Of a stretch of DNA of 64,000 bases, positions 62,401 through 64,000 are shown in pieces (the first letter of the stretch is position 1; every line of letters begins with the position of its first letter). The notes under the pieces are model-generated. The model worked only from the letters and a program-made list of their open reading frames with translations. It searched no databases and was not told the DNA's origin. Position numbers and translations under genes: made by a program. Source of the stretch: Heterotrichella gracilis (lineage: Eukaryota > Sar > Xanthophyceae > Tribonematales > Xanthonemataceae); assembly GCA_032358255.1 (NCBI GenBank), contig JAULBX010026496.1, forward strand, positions 1-64,000, written 5' to 3'.

Positions 62401-62980
62401 TTAGGTGCATACATACATATAACCTGGCTTCAAAGCTGGAAAGCAACTACTTACTTACTTACTTACATACATACAAGTGATTCAAGATGGTAAGTGATGG
62501 AGATAAGTGGGTTAAAATAAAAACTGATAAGTGGGGCTAGGGCTCGGGTGTCCAGCATGCCTAGGGAGCATGGGGAGAGTAATAGAGCAGGGTTAGGATT
62601 TAGGCTTGGGCTGTGTGTTCCAGCATGCCTTGCGAGCAAATGGAGAGTAATAGAACGGTGACAGCCCTACCTAGCAAGGTCAGCTTGGCATGCCTGCGCC
62701 TCTCCTTTTCCGCCACCGGCCACCCAGAGTTGTAGGCGGGGATGCACTCAAACCCCTTGGCGGAGTCCATGGATGTCCTGTCATGGGGCAGCACGCCGTT
62801 GCCCTTGCCCCCCACTGTTTGGCCTAGCTCGGCAGTTGTCACCCACCCCGGTATGCCAGGGTTGTACTGCTTGCCAAGGACAGCTGGAGCCATTGGCACC
62901 TCGACGTTTGCGGCCCCTGGCCAACTGAAGGGTTTATTGTCTGGAGAGGGCTTGTCTAGAGAGGGCTTGGCTTGGGCGTG
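56481..62980 (-). CDS. GAF-PAS-TKL protein kinase, at least 13 exons, ~684 aa from first ATG
   Basis: Exons: 62980-62671 (first ATG 62893), 62282-62036, 61729-61637, 61142-61013, 60733-60619, 60235-60171, 59660-59557, 59216-59111, 58703-58533, 58095-57819, 57574-57411, 57220-56954, 56573-56481; phases agree. A GAF domain (FDHITKLMCSLFGVPASAVT, WMKSKQGIPG, MRFYAAAPLIASTGEALGTL) is followed by a coiled stretch (VVMRELERDMAAANAAAA). A PAS domain comes next (WEVVYANEAWTRITGIDREE, IGRQFWDLMEP, NYYFGVVEV), then the kinase: IGAGSYGRVYRGLWSGNQVA with VAVK, LSHPNIVQTYKH, VIHGDLSAGNVLL, VADFGLSRVL, MPPEMLSEG, DVYAFGVLVWEMW, QQRPSFNAVLHQL. It is Tyr-kinase-like (Raf/MAPKKK-type). HRD is HGD, so it is a non-RD kinase. 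The sensor half suggests small-ligand, light or redox input. An upstream Pro-rich exon (63302-63150) may exist, so the start is uncertain. Confidence 0.88.
56647..56690 (-). repeat. Copy of last-exon start of the kinase gene
   Basis: GCAGCTCCTGGCAAGGTCCTGCAGGCGGCACAGGG parallels 56555-56590 (GCACCTCCTGGCAAGGTCCTGCAGGCACAGGG), the exon 13 acceptor region, some 90 bp away. Confidence 0.75.
56751..56880 (-). repeat. ~110-bp copy of exon 12 end of the kinase gene
   Basis: 56770-56872 matches 56949-57051 with only a handful of differences and includes the donor (GGAG|GTGCGTG on the gene strand). It encodes almost the same peptide (VAFMKACLAF). This is a nearly complete decoy exon end 3' of the real one. 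Confidence 0.9.
58293..58352 (-). repeat. Near-identical copy of exon 9 end of the kinase gene
   Basis: About 60 bp (ACTGCGCACACACCTTGACC … GGTACACGCGG) is the same as 58519-58580, including the donor. It encodes RVYRGLWSGNQVAVK again. The near identity points to a very recent duplication. Confidence 0.9.
59807..59842 (-). repeat. Copy of exon 7 start of the kinase gene
   Basis: GCGCGGTACCCAGCTAGGCTGTTCTGCAGGGTG repeats the exon 7 acceptor edge (59639-59669: GCTCGGTACCCCGCAACGCTGTTCTGCAGGGGG). TTTAGGG words follow. Confidence 0.75.
60090..60520. repeat. Telomere-like filler and direct repeats in kinase introns
   Basis: Runs such as CCCTAAATCCTAACCCTACAACCCTAAACCCTA (60124-60157) and GGGTTTAGGGTTCAGGATTTAGGG (60259-60282) flank duplicated words. 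These include CACGCAYGCACCAGxxGGAGGGTTTA (60240 and 60299) and AGTGGxGTGCAxGGCAGCxGCGCC (60382 and 60456). Confidence 0.75.
61196..61275 (-). repeat. Copy of exon 4 start of the kinase gene
   Basis: GGTTGCACTGCTGCGCGTCCAGCGTGCGCGGCTTGCTGTCAATCAAGCACCTGCCGGGAGGG is ~95% identical to 61093-61155. It contains the acceptor and encodes LIDSKPRTLDAQQCN. A third, decayed copy is at 61434-61470. TTTTAGGGTTTT filler lies between. Confidence 0.9.
61459..61600 (-). repeat. Two copies of exon 3 end of the kinase gene
   Basis: CCCGTGTGGACGCAGCGCATGGTGCG…TTAGAAGCGCAGCTTCAG (61532-61592) and CCCATGTGGACGCAACGAGTGG (61469-61490) repeat exon 3 (61653-61700: CCCTGTGGACGCGATGAGTGGCG…GTAGAAGCGCATCTTCAG). Confidence 0.8.
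61832..61905 (-). repeat. Copy of exon 2 end of the kinase gene
   Basis: GGAGTCTCGCGTGAGGTCCTCCACCAGCAGCACCTCTGGGTTCTCAGACAGGATGGCCCATGGG is ~90% identical to 62037-62102. It encodes WAILSENPEVLLVEDLTRDS against WAILPENPEVLLVEDLSLDS in the exon. Confidence 0.9.
62349..62650 (-). repeat. Three copies of the exon 2 acceptor edge of the kinase gene
   Basis: GTGTCCAGCATGCCTARGGAGCA-like segments at 62349-62378, 62547-62577 and 62607-62640 repeat the exon 2 boundary (62268-62300, CTGTATCCAGCATGCCTAGGGAGCAAGGGGAGAG). Each has the CTAG|GCATGCTGGA acceptor on the gene strand. Confidence 0.8.
62452..62475. repeat. (TTAC)n / (ATAC)n microsatellite
   Basis: ACTTACTTACTTACTTACATACATAC in a kinase intron. 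Confidence 0.9.
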
Positions 62981-64000
62981 CTGCAGGCAGAGGAAGGGAT
63001 GATGGTGACGTTTGGAAGGGTACAGCTGGGGGTGAAGGGTTTAGGGTTCAGGTTTTCCAGAGCGGGCTTGGCTTGGGCCTGCTGCAGGCAGGGGAAGGGG
63101 CGGGGTAACACTATGGGGTGACGTTTGGAGCGGGGTCGGCTGGCGGCGAGGGTTCAGGGTTTAGGGTTTTCGAGGATTTGCTGACGGGTGGAGCAGGTAC
63201 AGCTGGCGGTAAGGGTTTAGGGTTGATGGCATAGTTTAGGGGCGAGCTGAAATGGGGAGATATGGAGCTGCTGGCAAGGTTTATGAGTGTAGGGTTGGCC
63301 AAAGGGAAATGGGCAGGGTTGAGGTGGAGGGGGAATGGCTAAAGCTGCTGGCTCTACGCAGCAGCCTGGTTTGCACAATGAGAACGCGGTTTAAACCCTT
63401 GCACCCATAACTGATGGCATAAGGCACAATGCTCAGTTGAGAGCTGACTGCATATCTAGGGGGATGACAGCAGTTGTTCTTGGAAGTGCGCTGCTATTGT
63501 TACTGTTGGCTTTTCCCCAATGACCATCTACTTGCGCTCATATTATACAGCTTGGAGGCTGTTTAGCGTTTTCAAGGGTGTCAAAACGCTGTGCACAACT
63601 GCATGGCATGAAGTGGCATGCGGCACTTCACCCACCCACTCACAAGTTGTTCATACACAAACGGGTCTGCGCGGGGGAGGGACAGTTCAACTAAGTGAGG
63701 CGCACCATTGGCGGCCGCAGACAATCCATGTTCGAAGTGCACGACTACGTGGCAAAGTCATACACATATGTCCTACCGGATGGGCTATGCCAGTCACCGT
63801 GGCAGTTTGCGTCAAATTGGTGGTTGCACAATCTAGCATAGCTGACACAATCTAGCATAGCTGAACGCGATCGCTACCATGGTGGAAGACAGGCTCATCG
63901 AGGGTGCTATTCAGGTGCGTCGGTCTTACCTGCACGTCTGGCCTTGCTGCCACAGGGCGTGCCTCTTTGGACGAGGCGCAGCCCATGATGATAAGGTAAC
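62981..64000. other. Upstream of the kinase gene; repeated exon-edge words, possible Pro-rich exon
   Basis: GGCTTGGCTTGGGCSTGCTGCAGGCAGRGGAAGGG occurs at 62965-62999 and 63067-63101. A GGxxCxGCTGGxGGxxAGGGTT word occurs at 63021, 63126 and 63196 with TTTAGGG units. On the minus strand 63302-63150 reads a Pro/Ala/Ser-rich peptide (LPPAVPAPPVSKSSKTLNPE) that may be an upstream exon. Past 63350 I see nothing identifiable. A short plus-strand frame near the right edge (from 63880) runs out of the window. Confidence 0.4.

Noticed and set aside
63150-63302. Pro-rich frame as the first exon of the kinase
   Set aside because: No clear donor that joins to 62980 in phase was found, and repeated words around it suggest duplicated filler. 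Kept only as a possibility.

Overview
The window is nuclear DNA of a green alga (Chlorophyta). Nearly every gene is cut into many short exons with GT-AG introns. Two products are nuclear-encoded plastid proteins with transit-peptide-like N-termini (Hsp33 and ribosomal protein bL33). Telomere-like words of the TTTAGGG/CCCTAAA type are scattered through the introns, which suggests a lineage with plant-type telomeres (trebouxiophyte-like rather than Chlamydomonas-like); that placement is inference. I found no plasmid, phage, CRISPR or bacterial operon features.

Layout. 30-1701 (+): 3' part of an unrecognised gene. 2646-4269 (-): intronless F-box/LRR gene split between frames behind a pentanucleotide repeat. 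5717-10282 (-): DDT-domain chromatin protein (DDR4-like), 9 exons. 10589-11343 (-): small acidic protein with a basic tail. 12862-16444 (+): plastid Hsp33, 8 exons. 17871-21034 (+): NTF2/SnoaL-like domain joined to a multi-span membrane domain. 21861-24702 (-): mTERF protein with a repetitive tail. 25476-26071 (+): plastid bL33. 27146-29165 (+): probable RNA polymerase I RPA34-like subunit. 29763-30421 (-): parvulin PIN4/Par14. 32634-40293 (+): two-lobed membrane-anchored transferrin, 18 exons. 41130-45136 (+): FBXO7/SKIP22-like F-box protein. 46408-48230 (-): small secreted Cys/Thr-rich protein. 49481-53863 (-): CD2BP2/LIN1-like U5 snRNP protein with an OCRE motif. 56481-62980 (-): GAF-PAS-TKL kinase.

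For almost all genes I joined exons by splice signals, and the summed coding lengths are multiples of three, which supports the models. The genes form no single pathway. Themes are chromatin and RNA machinery (DDT, RPA34-like, CD2BP2, PIN4), plastid or organelle gene expression and proteostasis (bL33, mTERF, Hsp33, NTF2-membrane protein), iron uptake (transferrin) and signalling or ubiquitin (kinase, SKIP22, F-box/LRR).

The most unusual signal is not a gene. Introns, and some flanks, repeatedly contain degenerate or near-identical copies of the exon edge next to them, usually including the splice site. They are often embedded in telomere-like filler. More than twenty independent cases occur in ten genes. 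This looks like a general mode of intron growth by local duplication of exon boundaries, sometimes leaving decoy exons that keep a splice site and reading phase. One probable MITE, related inverted-repeat hairpins, a perfect 28-bp palindrome and a 127-bp tandem array are also present.
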